This document shows positions 24,787 through 33,903 of a stretch of 64,000 nucleotides of DNA, piece after piece (within the stretch, counting starts at the first letter, position 1; the number at the start of each line of letters is the position of its first letter). Below the pieces are notes generated by a model. That model was not told where the DNA came from and did not search any database. It was given only the letters and a program-made list of their open reading frames with translations. The stretch spans positions 1 to 64,000 of the forward strand of contig CATOSU010000020.1 of the NCBI GenBank assembly GCA_951812615.1, in the 5' to 3' direction. The DNA is from an uncultured Paracoccaceae bacterium (lineage in GTDB: Bacteria; Pseudomonadota; Alphaproteobacteria; Rhodobacterales; Rhodobacteraceae). The position numbers and the translations under genes are program-made.

Positions 24787-25767
24787 ATGCACTGGTACGC
24801 ACGTTTAAGTTGTGCCCCTATGATGGATTGGACCGACCGCCATTGCCGGTACATGCTGCGGCTGCTCAGCCGGGAGGTGTTGCTGTATACCGAGATGGTT
24901 ACCGCGGCGGCGCTGGTGCGGGGCGGGGCGTTGCATTTGCTGGAGTACAGCCCGGAGGAGCATCCCGTTGCGCTGCAATTGGGCGGGGCCGAGCCGGGCG
25001 AGCTGGCGCAGGCCACGCGGTTGGGGGTCGCGGCGGGTTATGACGAGATCAACCTCAATTGCGGCTGCCCGTCGGACCGGGTGCAATCGGGCAGTTTCGG
25101 CGCCGTGCTGATGGAGCGGCCCGGCCTTGTGGCGGATTGTGTACGCGCGATGCAGGATGCCGTGGGCACGGAGGTCACGGTCAAGTGCCGCATTGGCGTG
25201 GACGCCCAGGACCCTGAACAGGTTTTGCCGGATTTTCTGACCCGGTTGCAGGCGGCCGGGTGCCGCCGGGTGATCATCCACGCGCGCAAGGCGTGGCTGC
25301 AGGGGCTGAGCCCGAAGGAGAACCGGGATATCCCGCCGCTGGACTATGATCTGGTGCATCGGATGAAGGCCCGGTTCCCGGATATGCATATATCGATAAA
25401 CGGCGGCATTGCCTCGCTTGATGCCGCGCAGGCGCATCTGCAGGCGGGGTTGGATGGGGTGATGATCGGGCGGGCGGCCTACCACACCCCCGCGGACATC
25501 TTGTGTGCGGCCGACCCGGTGATTTACGGCACCGGCAGCGTGCGCGACCCGGCTGAGGCAGTGCGGCAGATGCTGCCCTATATCGAGACCCATCTGGCCG
25601 CGGGCGGGCGTCTGCATCAGGTGACGCGGCATATGCTGGGCCTTTTTGCCGGGCGGCCGGGTGCACGGGCATGGCGGCGCAGCCTGTCGGAATGTGCGAC
25701 CCGGCCCGGCGCGGGGCCAGAGCAGGTGGCGCAGGCGCTGGAGACGCTGAACGCACAGGCGGCCTGA
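24787..25767 (+). CDS. dusA: tRNA-dihydrouridine synthase A
   Basis: The product has 326 residues. The N-terminus LSCAPMMDWTDRHCRYMLRLLSR is the DusA signature (APMMDWTDRHCR). The FMN/tRNA-site motif follows as NLNCGCPSDRVQSGSFGAVLM, with the catalytic Cys in NCGCPS; HARKAWLQGLSPKENR and INGGI come later. It reduces uridines in the D-loop of tRNA, with FMN and NADPH as in characterised Dus enzymes. The start codon context is AT-rich, but the gene itself has normal chromosomal GC. Confidence 0.92.
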   Translation: MHWYARLSCAPMMDWTDRHCRYMLRLLSREVLLYTEMVTAAALVRGGALHLLEYSPEEHPVALQLGGAEPGELAQATRLGVAAGYDEINLNCGCPSDRVQSGSFGAVLMERPGLVADCVRAMQDAVGTEVTVKCRIGVDAQDPEQVLPDFLTRLQAAGCRRVIIHARKAWLQGLSPKENRDIPPLDYDLVHRMKARFPDMHISINGGIASLDAAQAHLQAGLDGVMIGRAAYHTPADILCAADPVIYGTGSVRDPAEAVRQMLPYIETHLAAGGRLHQVTRHMLGLFAGRPGARAWRRSLSECATRPGAGPEQVAQALETLNAQAA

Positions 25768-25846
25768 GCGCGACGATAAGCAGAACTGGCTTGCACCGCG
25801 CCGCGACTTTCCCCTAGGTGCCGCAGACCCCTGACCGGAGATGCCT

Positions 25847-26674
25847 ATGCCCGAGGATCACGCCCTACTGCTGCAGATGATCGGCCTGTTGCTGACGATC
25901 GGGGCGGTTGCCGGGGTTCTGGCGGGGCTCTTGGGTGTCGGCGGTGGCATTGTTCTGGTGGCTGCGTTTTACTATGCGTTTCAGTCGCTTGGCTATGACA
26001 GCCCGCAGCTGATGCAGATCTGTCTGGCAACCTCTCTGGCGACGATCATCGTCACGTCTCTGCGGTCGGTGATGAGCCACAACCGCCGCGGCGCCGTGAA
26101 CTGGCACATCCTGCGCGGCTGGGCGCCCGGGCTGGCCATCGGGGCGGCCTTCGGAGTGACGGCTGCGGCGGTGCTCAACTCGGCGACGCTGCAAATGATC
26201 TTTGGCGCGCTCGGCGTGCTGGTGGGGATGTATATGGCGCTTGGCCGTGCGGACTGGCGCTTGGGACAGGCTCCGCCCGAAGGACCGTTTCGCTGGATCT
26301 ATTCGGTGGTGGTGGGGTTCCTGTCGGTTCTGATGGGGATCGGCGGTGGTGCGTTCGGCGTCACCGTTCTGACGCTTTACAACACGCCGATCCACCGCGC
26401 CGTGGCGACCGCGGCGGGGTTCGGTGTTCTCATCGCGGTGCCGTCGGTGCTGGGCTTTCTGCTGGTTGCAGTCGATCCGGTCACACGACCGCCCTGGACC
26501 GTGGGGGCGGTGAATTTGCTGGCCTTTGCCGTGGTGGTGTCAATGACCGCGCTGACGACCCCTCTGGGTGTGCGGCTGGCCCATGCGCTGAACCCCGGGC
26601 CGCTCAAACGGGTGTTTGCCGCGTTCCTGATCGTGGTTGCAGGCAACATGCTGCGCAAGGCGGTCGGGTGGTGA
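25847..26674 (+). CDS. TSUP-family (TauE/SafE) anion exporter/permease
   Basis: About 275 residues and eight hydrophobic segments. The first repeat carries GVLAGLLGVGGGIVLVAAFYY and the second VGFLSVLMGIGGGAFGVTVL, the paired GxGGG motifs of TSUP transporters. The ribosome site CCGGAG lies six bases before ATG 25847, so that start is preferred over ATG 25841. TSUP proteins move sulfite, sulfoacetate or related organic anions; the specific substrate is unknown. The dioxygenase gene overlaps its end. Confidence 0.82.
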   Translation: MPEDHALLLQMIGLLLTIGAVAGVLAGLLGVGGGIVLVAAFYYAFQSLGYDSPQLMQICLATSLATIIVTSLRSVMSHNRRGAVNWHILRGWAPGLAIGAAFGVTAAAVLNSATLQMIFGALGVLVGMYMALGRADWRLGQAPPEGPFRWIYSVVVGFLSVLMGIGGGAFGVTVLTLYNTPIHRAVATAAGFGVLIAVPSVLGFLLVAVDPVTRPPWTVGAVNLLAFAVVVSMTALTTPLGVRLAHALNPGPLKRVFAAFLIVVAGNMLRKAVGW

Positions 26675-27453
26675 GCGGGCTGGCGCAGGCCGGGTGGCGG
26701 AGGTTTGCGCCCGACGCTGATATCCGGCGCTGGGCGGCGGCGGCGCTGGCACCGGCGCGGGCTGCGGTGCGTGATCCGGCGAATGCTCGCTGGCATGTAT
26801 GCGAAGGCACGTGGTTCGTCGGGGTTGATGCCTTGCCGAACGGGCCGGATGGGGCGGTTGCCGGGTCAGGGCCGCTGACCGGTGCGGTGATTGACGCGGT
26901 CATTGCTGAAACCGGCCCGATGCCCGATCTGCACCGGGCCCAGGTCAGCGTGACATGGCCGGGCTACCCGCGCCCGCGCGCAGGCGAAAACGCGGCGGCG
27001 TTCCGCTACCGGCGCAACCGGGACGCGGCCCATGTGGACGGAGTCCGGGCCGAGGGGCCGGACCGGCGTCGTTACGTGCGCGAACCCCATGCCTTCATAC
27101 TCGGCCTGCCGCTGACCCGCGCAGACCCGGATGCTGCACCGCTGGTGGTGTGGGAGGGCAGCCACCGGATCATGGCGCGGGCGTTTCAAGCGGCTTTTGC
27201 CGGCCATCCGCCCGCGGACTGGCCCGATATCGACGTGACCAAACCCTATCAGGCGGCCCGGCGCGAGGTGTTTGAAACCTGCCGCCGCATTCCTGTGCCG
27301 GCGCGGCCGGGCGAGGCGGTTCTGCTGCACCGGCTGACAGTGCATGGCGTGGCACCCTGGGCGGCCGGGGCAGGGGCAGGGCCGGACGGTCGGATGATCG
27401 CCTATTTCCGGCCCGAACTGCCGGGCGGGATCGCCGGTTGGCCGGTGGTGTGA
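26671..27453 (+). CDS. Phytanoyl-CoA dioxygenase-like 2-oxoglutarate/Fe(II) oxygenase
   Basis: About 260 residues from GTG 26671, which overlaps the TSUP stop (GTGA). The Fe(II) facial triad is suggested by HVDG in RDAAHVDGVRAEG (H-x-D) and the distal His in RLTVHGVAPW, with GRMIAYFRPE supplying the Arg for 2-oxoglutarate. Such enzymes hydroxylate small molecules or lipids. Translational coupling to a TSUP permease suggests a shared, unknown substrate, perhaps an exported or imported organosulfur or carboxylate compound. The reaction cannot be specified. Confidence 0.65.
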   Translation: MSGLAQAGWRRFAPDADIRRWAAAALAPARAAVRDPANARWHVCEGTWFVGVDALPNGPDGAVAGSGPLTGAVIDAVIAETGPMPDLHRAQVSVTWPGYPRPRAGENAAAFRYRRNRDAAHVDGVRAEGPDRRRYVREPHAFILGLPLTRADPDAAPLVVWEGSHRIMARAFQAAFAGHPPADWPDIDVTKPYQAARREVFETCRRIPVPARPGEAVLLHRLTVHGVAPWAAGAGAGPDGRMIAYFRPELPGGIAGWPVV

Positions 27454-27614
27454 GCGGCTTTCGGGGGGATGGATTTATTGCGTAGCGGATCAGTTCGGAC
27501 TGTCCGCTCACAGAGGATCAGGCGATCGTCGCCGGAGAAGGTGCGATCCGGCTTGGTCAGGAACGGCAAGTGTGCGCCAGACGGTGAACCGAGGCGACCG
27601 GAACAGGAGACAAT

Positions 27615-28282
27615 TTAAAACCTGTCAAACCCGGCCAGCGCCTCCAGCGCGTCGCGGTCCAACACCTTCAACCCGCCGCGCGACCCCACGATCGCCCCGG
27701 CCTTGCGCCAGCCCGACAGGGTTTTCGAAACAGCCTCGCGCGTGGCGCCCCCACGAATTCGGCCAGTTCAGCCTGTGACAGGTGCAGCTCCGACACGTCG
27801 GGACCGGTCAGGTGCAGGATCTTGCGGGCCAACCGCGTGGACACCGGCAGAAAGACCTGTTCGCTGAGCTGCATGTTCATCCACCGCATCCGCTGACCGG
27901 CCAGCCGGATGAGATCGACCGCCAGTTCGGGCATCTCGCGCACGCCGCGAAGGATGTCGGCATTGCGCACCCGCGCCAGCCGGGACGGTTCCAGCGCGGT
28001 AACGGTCGCGGTGCGCACACCGGGATCGAACAGTGCGATTTCCCCGAACAGCGCCCCGGTGCGCATCACGTCGAGCGACAGTTTCCGGCCGTCCTCGGAC
28101 AGGACGCTGAATTCCAGCGCGCCGGACAGGATGGCATAGAGCGCGTCGCCCTCGTCGCCCTGTTCGAACAAAACCTGTCCGGCGGTCAGGTTGACTTCGC
28201 TGGACAGCGAGATCAGCACGCGTTTGAGTTCCTCGGAGGCGTCGGAAAGAAAGCCGCTGTCAGGAAAGGTGGGGGGTGTCAC
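27615..28282 (-). pseudogene. Crp/Fnr-family regulator with a frameshift in the DNA-binding domain
   Basis: GTG 28282 follows GGAGGA by six bases. Residues ~1-170 are an intact cyclic-nucleotide-like domain (LTAGQVLFEQGDEGDALYAILSGALEF, GALFGEIALFDPGVRTATVTA) and a dimer helix. In the helix-turn-helix, LSQAELAEFVGA is followed out of frame by ATREAVSKTLSGWRKAGAIV and a normal C-terminus to TAA 27617-27615. The break is at a run of five C on the plus strand (27748-27752): one base too few or two too many. Without correction the protein ends in PRARLFRKPCRAG and lacks the recognition helix. It may be a real mutation, a switchable tract, or a sequencing error. Confidence 0.82.
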
Positions 28283-28335
28283 GATTGGTCCTCCGGTTTC
28301 GCGCGGTGATCCAGTTCGACGGAAATCAGGCCGAG

Positions 28336-28824
28336 CTACTGGGCCGCTGCCAGAGACAGGATACCAGAATCCAGCCCCAGCGGCTCCTGATATCGACGGA
28401 CCGCGGCGCGGGTGCGCGCATCCATCTGTCCGTTGACCTGCCAAAGGTAATAGCCGCGCACGGCAAGCGCCCGCTGCAGCGAGGTGACGAAATCCTCGTC
28501 CATCTGCTCTTCACACGGGGTTTCGAACCAGTTTTCCTCGCGTTCGCGGACGATTTTCTGAACCGTTTCGGTCTTGTAGATGGCCGGGTTGGTGACCGTG
28601 CCGTCAGCCCGCACTTCGGCGGGCTGAACCAGAATCTGCCGGGTTTCGGTTTCGATGACTGCGGGCGTCACCTGTTTGCCCCAGCACGCATCCGGAGAAG
28701 CGCCGGCCGGGATTTCCTGTGTGAACCGCGTCACCTCCGGTTCGCCCAGCAACGCGGACTGCGATACGCACGCCGAAAGCGTCGCCAGCGCGAGAACGGC
28801 CAGGGGAAGGCGGATTTGGTTCAT
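28336..28824 (-). CDS. Lipoprotein with peptidoglycan-binding-like domain
   Basis: The product has 162 residues. The signal peptide ends in a lipobox ATLSAC with Cys19 as the expected lipidated residue. The middle is hydrophilic and Glu/Thr-rich. The C-terminus (DEDFVTSLQRALAVRGYYLWQVNGQMDARTRAAVRRYQEPLGL) matches a PG_binding_1 repeat: Q..L...GYY...NG..D..TR.A...YQ. It probably tethers to or senses the cell wall from the outer membrane. It is transcribed toward the regulator remnant and divergently from the sulfotransferase gene. Confidence 0.78.
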   Translation of the reverse strand: MNQIRLPLAVLALATLSACVSQSALLGEPEVTRFTQEIPAGASPDACWGKQVTPAVIETETRQILVQPAEVRADGTVTNPAIYKTETVQKIVREREENWFETPCEEQMDEDFVTSLQRALAVRGYYLWQVNGQMDARTRAAVRRYQEPLGLDSGILSLAAAQ

Positions 28825-29013
28825 GCTCGGGCCTCTGGGGGCGTTTTAACGCAGTCTAGACCAGAAGCGGGCGCGGCGCAAAGCCGAAGCGCGGCCGGAT
28901 GCGCCCGGCATTTTGCGGGCTTGCGCGGCCCTGCCAATTCCATCATGTGTCTGGCGGGCGCGGTCCGGTCCGGCCGCGCGTTTCGTCTGATGCCAAACCT
29001 GCCGGAGACTTTC

Positions 29014-29601
29014 ATGATTGCATCCTTCGATCACCGCATGGTCATGCTTTGCAATCCGAAGACCGCGACCACCTCGATTGAGGCGGCGTTGCAGGACCAT
29101 TTCGAAGTGAAGGTTTCCAAGAGCCCGAAATGGAAACACATGACCTATTTCCGGGTGCGCGATAAGTTCGGAGACACGTTCGACCGGGCCGGGTGTGATT
29201 ATGTCACCGTGGTTCGCGATCCGATCGATACGCTGAACAGCTGGTACAGGTACCGCAGCCGCGACAAGCTGGCGAATTCGGACAAGTCGACAGCCGGGAT
29301 CGGTTTTGAGCAATTCGTCCGGGAATGGTCGGACCGCAGCAGCAACCGGGCCAGCGTTCGGACCTCGGTGGAGTTCTGTTTTCAGGGTGACACGCTGGCG
29401 CCCGGGCTGTTCTGGCACTACGAGGCGTTGCCGGATCTGGCGGACTGGATTTCAGAGCGGGTGGGGGTGCCGATCGGGCTGCCCCGGCTGAACGTGTCGC
29501 AGAAAAAGGATGCCGGGTTTGACCGCGACGCGCTGATGAAACTGCCGCGGGTGCAGTCCTGTTATCAGTTGTTCGAAAAGATCCCGGCAAAACGGACCTG
29601 A
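29014..29601 (+). CDS. Sulfotransferase-family protein
   Basis: The product has 195 residues from ATG 29014, with GGAG at 29004-29007. A 5'-phosphosulfate-like P-loop appears as LCNPKTATTSIEAAL at the N-terminus and a 3'-phosphate motif as VTVVRDPIDTLNSWYRYRSR at about residues 68-87. The rest is short, so it resembles compact bacterial sulfotransferases that modify sugars or small molecules, using PAPS. Neighbours give no clue to the acceptor. Upstream in-frame starts run through the lipoprotein promoter and are rejected. Confidence 0.75.
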   Translation: MIASFDHRMVMLCNPKTATTSIEAALQDHFEVKVSKSPKWKHMTYFRVRDKFGDTFDRAGCDYVTVVRDPIDTLNSWYRYRSRDKLANSDKSTAGIGFEQFVREWSDRSSNRASVRTSVEFCFQGDTLAPGLFWHYEALPDLADWISERVGVPIGLPRLNVSQKKDAGFDRDALMKLPRVQSCYQLFEKIPAKRT

Positions 29602-29616
29602 CCCGGGGCCGGCAAC

Positions 29617-29979
29617 TCAGCCGTCTTCGGTCAGCAGCAGGTCCAGCATTTCCGAGATGTCCTCGATCTCTTCGGCGATCACGTGGGTGACCGAATGCGC
29701 CCGCTGCAACCGCCCGGTTACCCGCAGCATCCGCCCGGCGATGACGGCACGCCGGAACCGTTCATACATCTTGCGCCAGACGATCACGTTTACGATACCG
29801 GTTTCATCCTCCAGCGTGACAAAGATCACGCCCTTGGCCGTGCCGGGCCGTTGCCGCAGGATCACCAGCCCCGCCACGGTAATCCTTGCGCCCTCAGGCG
29901 GATCGTCCAGCCGGTTGGCGGGTAGGGCGTCGGGCGGGCGCGGCCAGTTGTCGGCCGGGTTGGGGCGAAGAAGTTGCAT
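29617..29979 (-). pseudogene. dnaE2: Remnant of error-prone polymerase gene dnaE2 (C-terminal OB domain only)
   Basis: The ~120-residue frame reads VAGLVILRQRPGTAKGVIFVTLEDETGIVNVIVW, the strongly conserved OB-fold near the C-terminus of DnaE2, then IAGRMLRVTGRLQRAHSVTHVIAEEIEDIS. A full DnaE2 has roughly 1,000 or more residues; the PHP, palm and finger domains are absent. The homology begins at LLRP, immediately after a LexA box, so a deletion seems to have joined the SOS promoter to the gene's tail. Expression as a stand-alone OB protein cannot be excluded, but no Shine-Dalgarno sequence precedes ATG 29979. Confidence 0.75.
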
Positions 29980-29980
29980 A

Positions 29981-30424
<444 letters not shown>

Positions 30425-30425
<1 letters not shown>

Positions 30426-31156
30426 TGCGGCGCGCCCTCCCGGCGCTTGGCCTGCTTCTGTCCGCCGGGATGGCGGCGGCCGAAGCCGACGTGTTGTCGG
30501 CCCGTTATGACGAACCCACCACCCGCTATGCCCACGGCGTGCTTGGCGATGACGTGGAATGGGGCGCGCTGGTTCTGACGATTGATCTCTGCCCGGCCTG
30601 CGCGCGGGTCGACCGGCAGGAGGTGGTGATCCGCATGCATGAAAGCCGCGTGTTCGAAGACACTGCGCCGCGGCTTGTGGATGTGGACGGCGACGGGCTG
30701 AACGAGGTGCTGGTGGTCGAATCCCACCGTGCCAAGGGCGCGCGCGTCGCGATTTATGACGGCGAAGGGCTGGAAGCTTACAGCCGCTATATCGGGCAGG
30801 CCTATCGCTGGATGGCCCCCGTCGGCGCGGCCGATTTCGACGGTGACGGTGTTGTGGAAATCGCCGTGGTGGACCGGCCGCACCTTGCCAAAACCCTGAC
30901 GCTCTGGCGCTATCAGCCCGGCATCATGCCGTTCGTGGCTGAACTGAGGGGGTTGACCAACCATCGCATCGGCGAGGATTACATCTCGGGCGGGGTCCGC
31001 GATTGTGGCGCCGGGCCCGAGATGATCATGGCAGATGCCGGCTGGGGCCGGATCGTCTCGGTCACGTGGGATGACGGCAAACTGGCCGCAAGGGCGGTTG
31101 CCCCGTTCGATGGCCGCGACAGTTTCAAACCGGTGATGTCCTGCCAAACGCGGTAG
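30425..31156 (+). CDS. Secreted VCBS/FG-GAP repeat protein
   Basis: The product has 243 residues. The ATG overlaps the ferredoxin stop (TGATG). A Sec signal peptide (ALPALGLLLSAGMAAAEA) is followed by two clear Ca-loop repeats, DVDGDGLNEVLVVE and DFDGDGVVEIAVVD, as in FG-GAP/VCBS beta-propeller proteins. A Cys pair occurs near residue 57 (LCPACARV). It is probably periplasmic. Its function is unknown; coupling to a ferredoxin gene is probably positional. Confidence 0.75.
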
Positions 31157-31266
31157 ATGATTTCGGACTGAAACAGTTCGCTGCGCCCTGTGTGGTCTTC
31201 AATGGGCGTTCGTCGCCGCGGGACCGCGGTTTCCACGTCATTCCTGAAATTGCTGCTTCTGAGGCT

Positions 31267-31866
31267 TCACTTTTCTGACCAGGCCCGCACGATCTGGCCC
31301 AGCGTGGTGACCGGGACCAGAGGCGGTTTCTGCCACGGATGATAGCCGCGGATCAGCACCAGCCCGAGCAGGATCAGAAAACCCAGCCAGATCCCCGCTG
31401 CCACCAGCCGGTCGGCGGAAATGCCGCTGATCAGCGCCGCCACAAGGATCCCGCCGCCGAACAGGACTGACAGAACGCCCAGCCCGAACCACATCATCCG
31501 GTACTTCCCGTATTCCCCGATCCCGGCCTGAAATCCGGGCTGTGCAGCTTCGAGCGCGGTGCACAACGCCTCAACAAGGTCCAGAAACACCGGCCGGTCG
31601 GGATCCAAGCCAGCAGCCCCCGCGCTCATGGTCAGCGAAATCGAGCGCCGCTCGCCGCCCGCAACAAGGTCGAACCGCCACATGAGCGCGCCGCGGATAT
31701 TGTGTTCGACAAAGGCCGCATGTTCGACCTGTGCCAGATCCACTTTCCAGTCCACCGCGCCGTCCTTGCTCCGGCACAGGACAGTTCCGTCTCCGATTTC
31801 GAAGGTCCGGCGCCCGGCCAGCAGCGCCGGCTTGATTTCAAACTCCGCGGTCAGAGCGCCCTCCAC
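31267..31866 (-). CDS. Hypothetical membrane protein, 199 residues
   Basis: It starts MEGALTAEFEIKPALLAG and overlaps the end of purD by 16 bases, so it is probably cotranscribed. The N-terminal ~110 residues are soluble and beta-rich (RRTFEIGDGTVLCRSKDGAVDWKVDL). Two hydrophobic segments follow (MMWFGLGVLSVLFGGGILVAALI and LVAAGIWLGFLILLGLVLI), then a short cytoplasmic tail PLVPVTTLGQIVRAWSEK. It resembles a PH-like domain followed by membrane helices. No function is assigned. Confidence 0.65.
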   Translation of the reverse strand: MEGALTAEFEIKPALLAGRRTFEIGDGTVLCRSKDGAVDWKVDLAQVEHAAFVEHNIRGALMWRFDLVAGGERRSISLTMSAGAAGLDPDRPVFLDLVEALCTALEAAQPGFQAGIGEYGKYRMMWFGLGVLSVLFGGGILVAALISGISADRLVAAGIWLGFLILLGLVLIRGYHPWQKPPLVPVTTLGQIVRAWSEK

Positions 31867-33113
31867 CCGATGTCGCGGCGCATGTATCCGCCGGGCCAGT
31901 CGATGCGCCCGGCCATGTCATAAGCCCGGTCGCGGGCCTCCTGCAGGCTGGGCCCGCGCGCGGTGATGCTCAGAACCCTGCCGCCATTGGACACGTATTG
32001 CCCGTCCCTGCGCGCCGTGCCGGCGTGAAACGCCATATGCGCGCTGTCTTCGGGCATTCCGTCCAGCCCGCCGATAACCTCGCCCTTGGCATAACTGCCG
32101 GGATAGCCCTGCGCGGCGACGACTACGGTCATCGCGTGGTCATCGGCCCAGATGACATTGGTCTCCGACAGCCGGCCCTCGGCAGAGGCATGCATCAGGT
32201 CCATCGCCTGTGCGCCCAGCCGCAGCATCAGCGCCTGGCATTCCGGATCTCCGAAGCGGACGTTGTATTCCACCAGCCGCGGCTGGCCGTCACGGATCAT
32301 CAGCCCGACATAGAGCACGCCCTGATAGGGCGTCCCGCGCCGCGCCATTTCCGCAACGGTTGGGCGCACGATTTCATCCAGCGCCTTTTGCGTCACCGCT
32401 TCGGTCATCACCGGTGCGGGCGAATAGGCCCCCATGCCGCCTGTGTTGAGCCCGGTATCGCCTTCGCCGATCCGCTTGTGGTCCTGCGCTGTGCCGATCG
32501 GCAGAATGGTTTCGCCATCGCAGAGCACGAAAAGCGAGGCTTCTTCTCCCTCCATGAACTCCTCGATCACCACCTCGGCCCCGGCCCCGCCGAAGGCCCC
32601 GCCGAACATGTCGTCGATGGCGGCCAGCGCGGTGGCCTTGTCCATGGCCACGATCACCCCCTTGCCCGCGGCCAGCCCGTCGGCCTTGACCACGATCGGC
32701 GCACCCTGCGTGCGAATATAGGCGCGGGCGGCCTCGGCATCGGTGAAATGCGCGTAACCTGCGGTGGGGGCACCTGCGGCGTCGCAGACCTCCTTGGTGA
32801 AGCGTTTGGAGGCCTCCAGCGCGGCGGCCGCCTGCGATGGCCCGAACACCAGAAACCCCGCCGCACGCAACACATCCGACACGCCCGCGGCCAGCGGCGC
32901 CTCGGGGCCGACGATGACGAAATCGATCAGGTTGTCGCCAGCAAAACCCAGCACCGCCTCGGGGTCCTCGATATCCAGCGCCGCGCATTCCGCGATCTGC
33001 GCGATCCCGGCATTGCCCGGTGCAACGATCAGCTTGTCGCATTTCGGGTTCTGCAACACCGCCCAGGCCAGGCTGTGTTCCCGCCCGCCGCCGCCGAGGA
33101 TGAGGATGTTCAT
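31851..33113 (-). CDS. purD: Phosphoribosylamine-glycine ligase
   Basis: The product has 420 residues, the usual PurD length. ATG 33113 begins MNILILGGGGREHSLAWAV, the family N-terminal signature. The ATP-grasp core shows PIVVKADGLAAGKGVIVA, EEFMEGEEASLFVLCDG, DHKRIGEGDTGLNTGGMGAYSPAP and LYVGLMIRDGQPRLVEYNVRFGDPECQ. It makes glycinamide ribonucleotide in purine synthesis. A dehalogenase-like gene is divergent and a membrane protein gene is downstream. Confidence 0.95.
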   Translation of the reverse strand: MNILILGGGGREHSLAWAVLQNPKCDKLIVAPGNAGIAQIAECAALDIEDPEAVLGFAGDNLIDFVIVGPEAPLAAGVSDVLRAAGFLVFGPSQAAAALEASKRFTKEVCDAAGAPTAGYAHFTDAEAARAYIRTQGAPIVVKADGLAAGKGVIVAMDKATALAAIDDMFGGAFGGAGAEVVIEEFMEGEEASLFVLCDGETILPIGTAQDHKRIGEGDTGLNTGGMGAYSPAPVMTEAVTQKALDEIVRPTVAEMARRGTPYQGVLYVGLMIRDGQPRLVEYNVRFGDPECQALMLRLGAQAMDLMHASAEGRLSETNVIWADDHAMTVVVAAQGYPGSYAKGEVIGGLDGMPEDSAHMAFHAGTARRDGQYVSNGGRVLSITARGPSLQEARDRAYDMAGRIDWPGGYMRRDIGWRAL

Positions 33114-33189
33114 GGGCGCTTGTCTCCGCTTGGCCTTTGTTGGGGCGCGTTCTAAGCTGGGGGGCAGGGCAAGACAAGCGAGGTGCGCG

Positions 33190-33903
33190 ATGCAGGGAAT
33201 AAAGGCTCTGACCTTCGATACCGGCGGTACGCTGCTGGACTGGCACAGCGGGTTCCGCGACGCGATGGCGGCCGCCGGTGAACGGCACGGCGTCACGCAT
33301 GACTGGGCGGCGCTGGCCAATGATCTGCGGCACCGGTCGCTGAAGGCGATGCTGAACCTCGGCGGGGACGAACCGCCGGCCTACAACATGGATGGCGCAC
33401 ACCGCATGTCGCTCGACGCCCTGCTGGCCGAGAACGGGCTGGACGTTTTCGACGAAGCCGACCGCCACGCCATCGCCTGGGAGACGCCGCACAGCTGGCA
33501 ATGCTGGCCGGACTGCCCGCAGGGGCTGGCGGCGATCCGGGCGCGCTATATCGCGGCCAGCTTCACGATCCTGCCTTACCGGCTGATCATCGACACGGCG
33601 AAGGCCAACGGGCTGAGCTGGGACGCGGTGCTCAGCTGCGAAGGCTTCGGCGTCTACAAACTTTTGCCGGAAGCCTATGAAAAGGCGGCCTATTACCTGC
33701 AGCTGAAACCGCAGGACTGTATGATGGTGGCCTGCCACAATTTCGACCTCGACGCCGCCCGCGCGGTCGGGTTCCGAACCGCGCTGGTACATCGCCCGCT
33801 GGAATGGGGCGGGGCCGATCCGCAGACCGGCAACATCCCCGACCCGGCCGCCTATGACATCGTGGCGGATGATTTCATCGCGCTGAGCGAGGCGCTGGCG
33901 TGA
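33190..33903 (+). CDS. HAD hydrolase, haloacid dehalogenase type II-like
   Basis: The product has 237 residues from ATG 33190. The nucleophile motif reads TFDTGGTLLDW (type II dehalogenases: FDxYGTLfD), so the Asp is kept but the usual Tyr is Gly. Later motifs are SFTILPYR (Ser/Thr region), the Lys region GVYKLLPEAYEKA and HNFDLDAARAVGFRTA. It may hydrolyse small haloacids or phosphate esters. The altered first motif makes the substrate uncertain. The stop overlaps the xseA GTG start. Confidence 0.75.
   Translation: MQGIKALTFDTGGTLLDWHSGFRDAMAAAGERHGVTHDWAALANDLRHRSLKAMLNLGGDEPPAYNMDGAHRMSLDALLAENGLDVFDEADRHAIAWETPHSWQCWPDCPQGLAAIRARYIAASFTILPYRLIIDTAKANGLSWDAVLSCEGFGVYKLLPEAYEKAAYYLQLKPQDCMMVACHNFDLDAARAVGFRTALVHRPLEWGGADPQTGNIPDPAAYDIVADDFIALSEALA

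Noticed and set aside
32374-33792. 472-residue minus-strand frame spanning purD, the HAD gene and the gap between
   Set aside because: It is out of frame with purD and antisense to the dehalogenase-like gene; its composition (Arg/Gly/Ala-rich) is that of a shadow frame.
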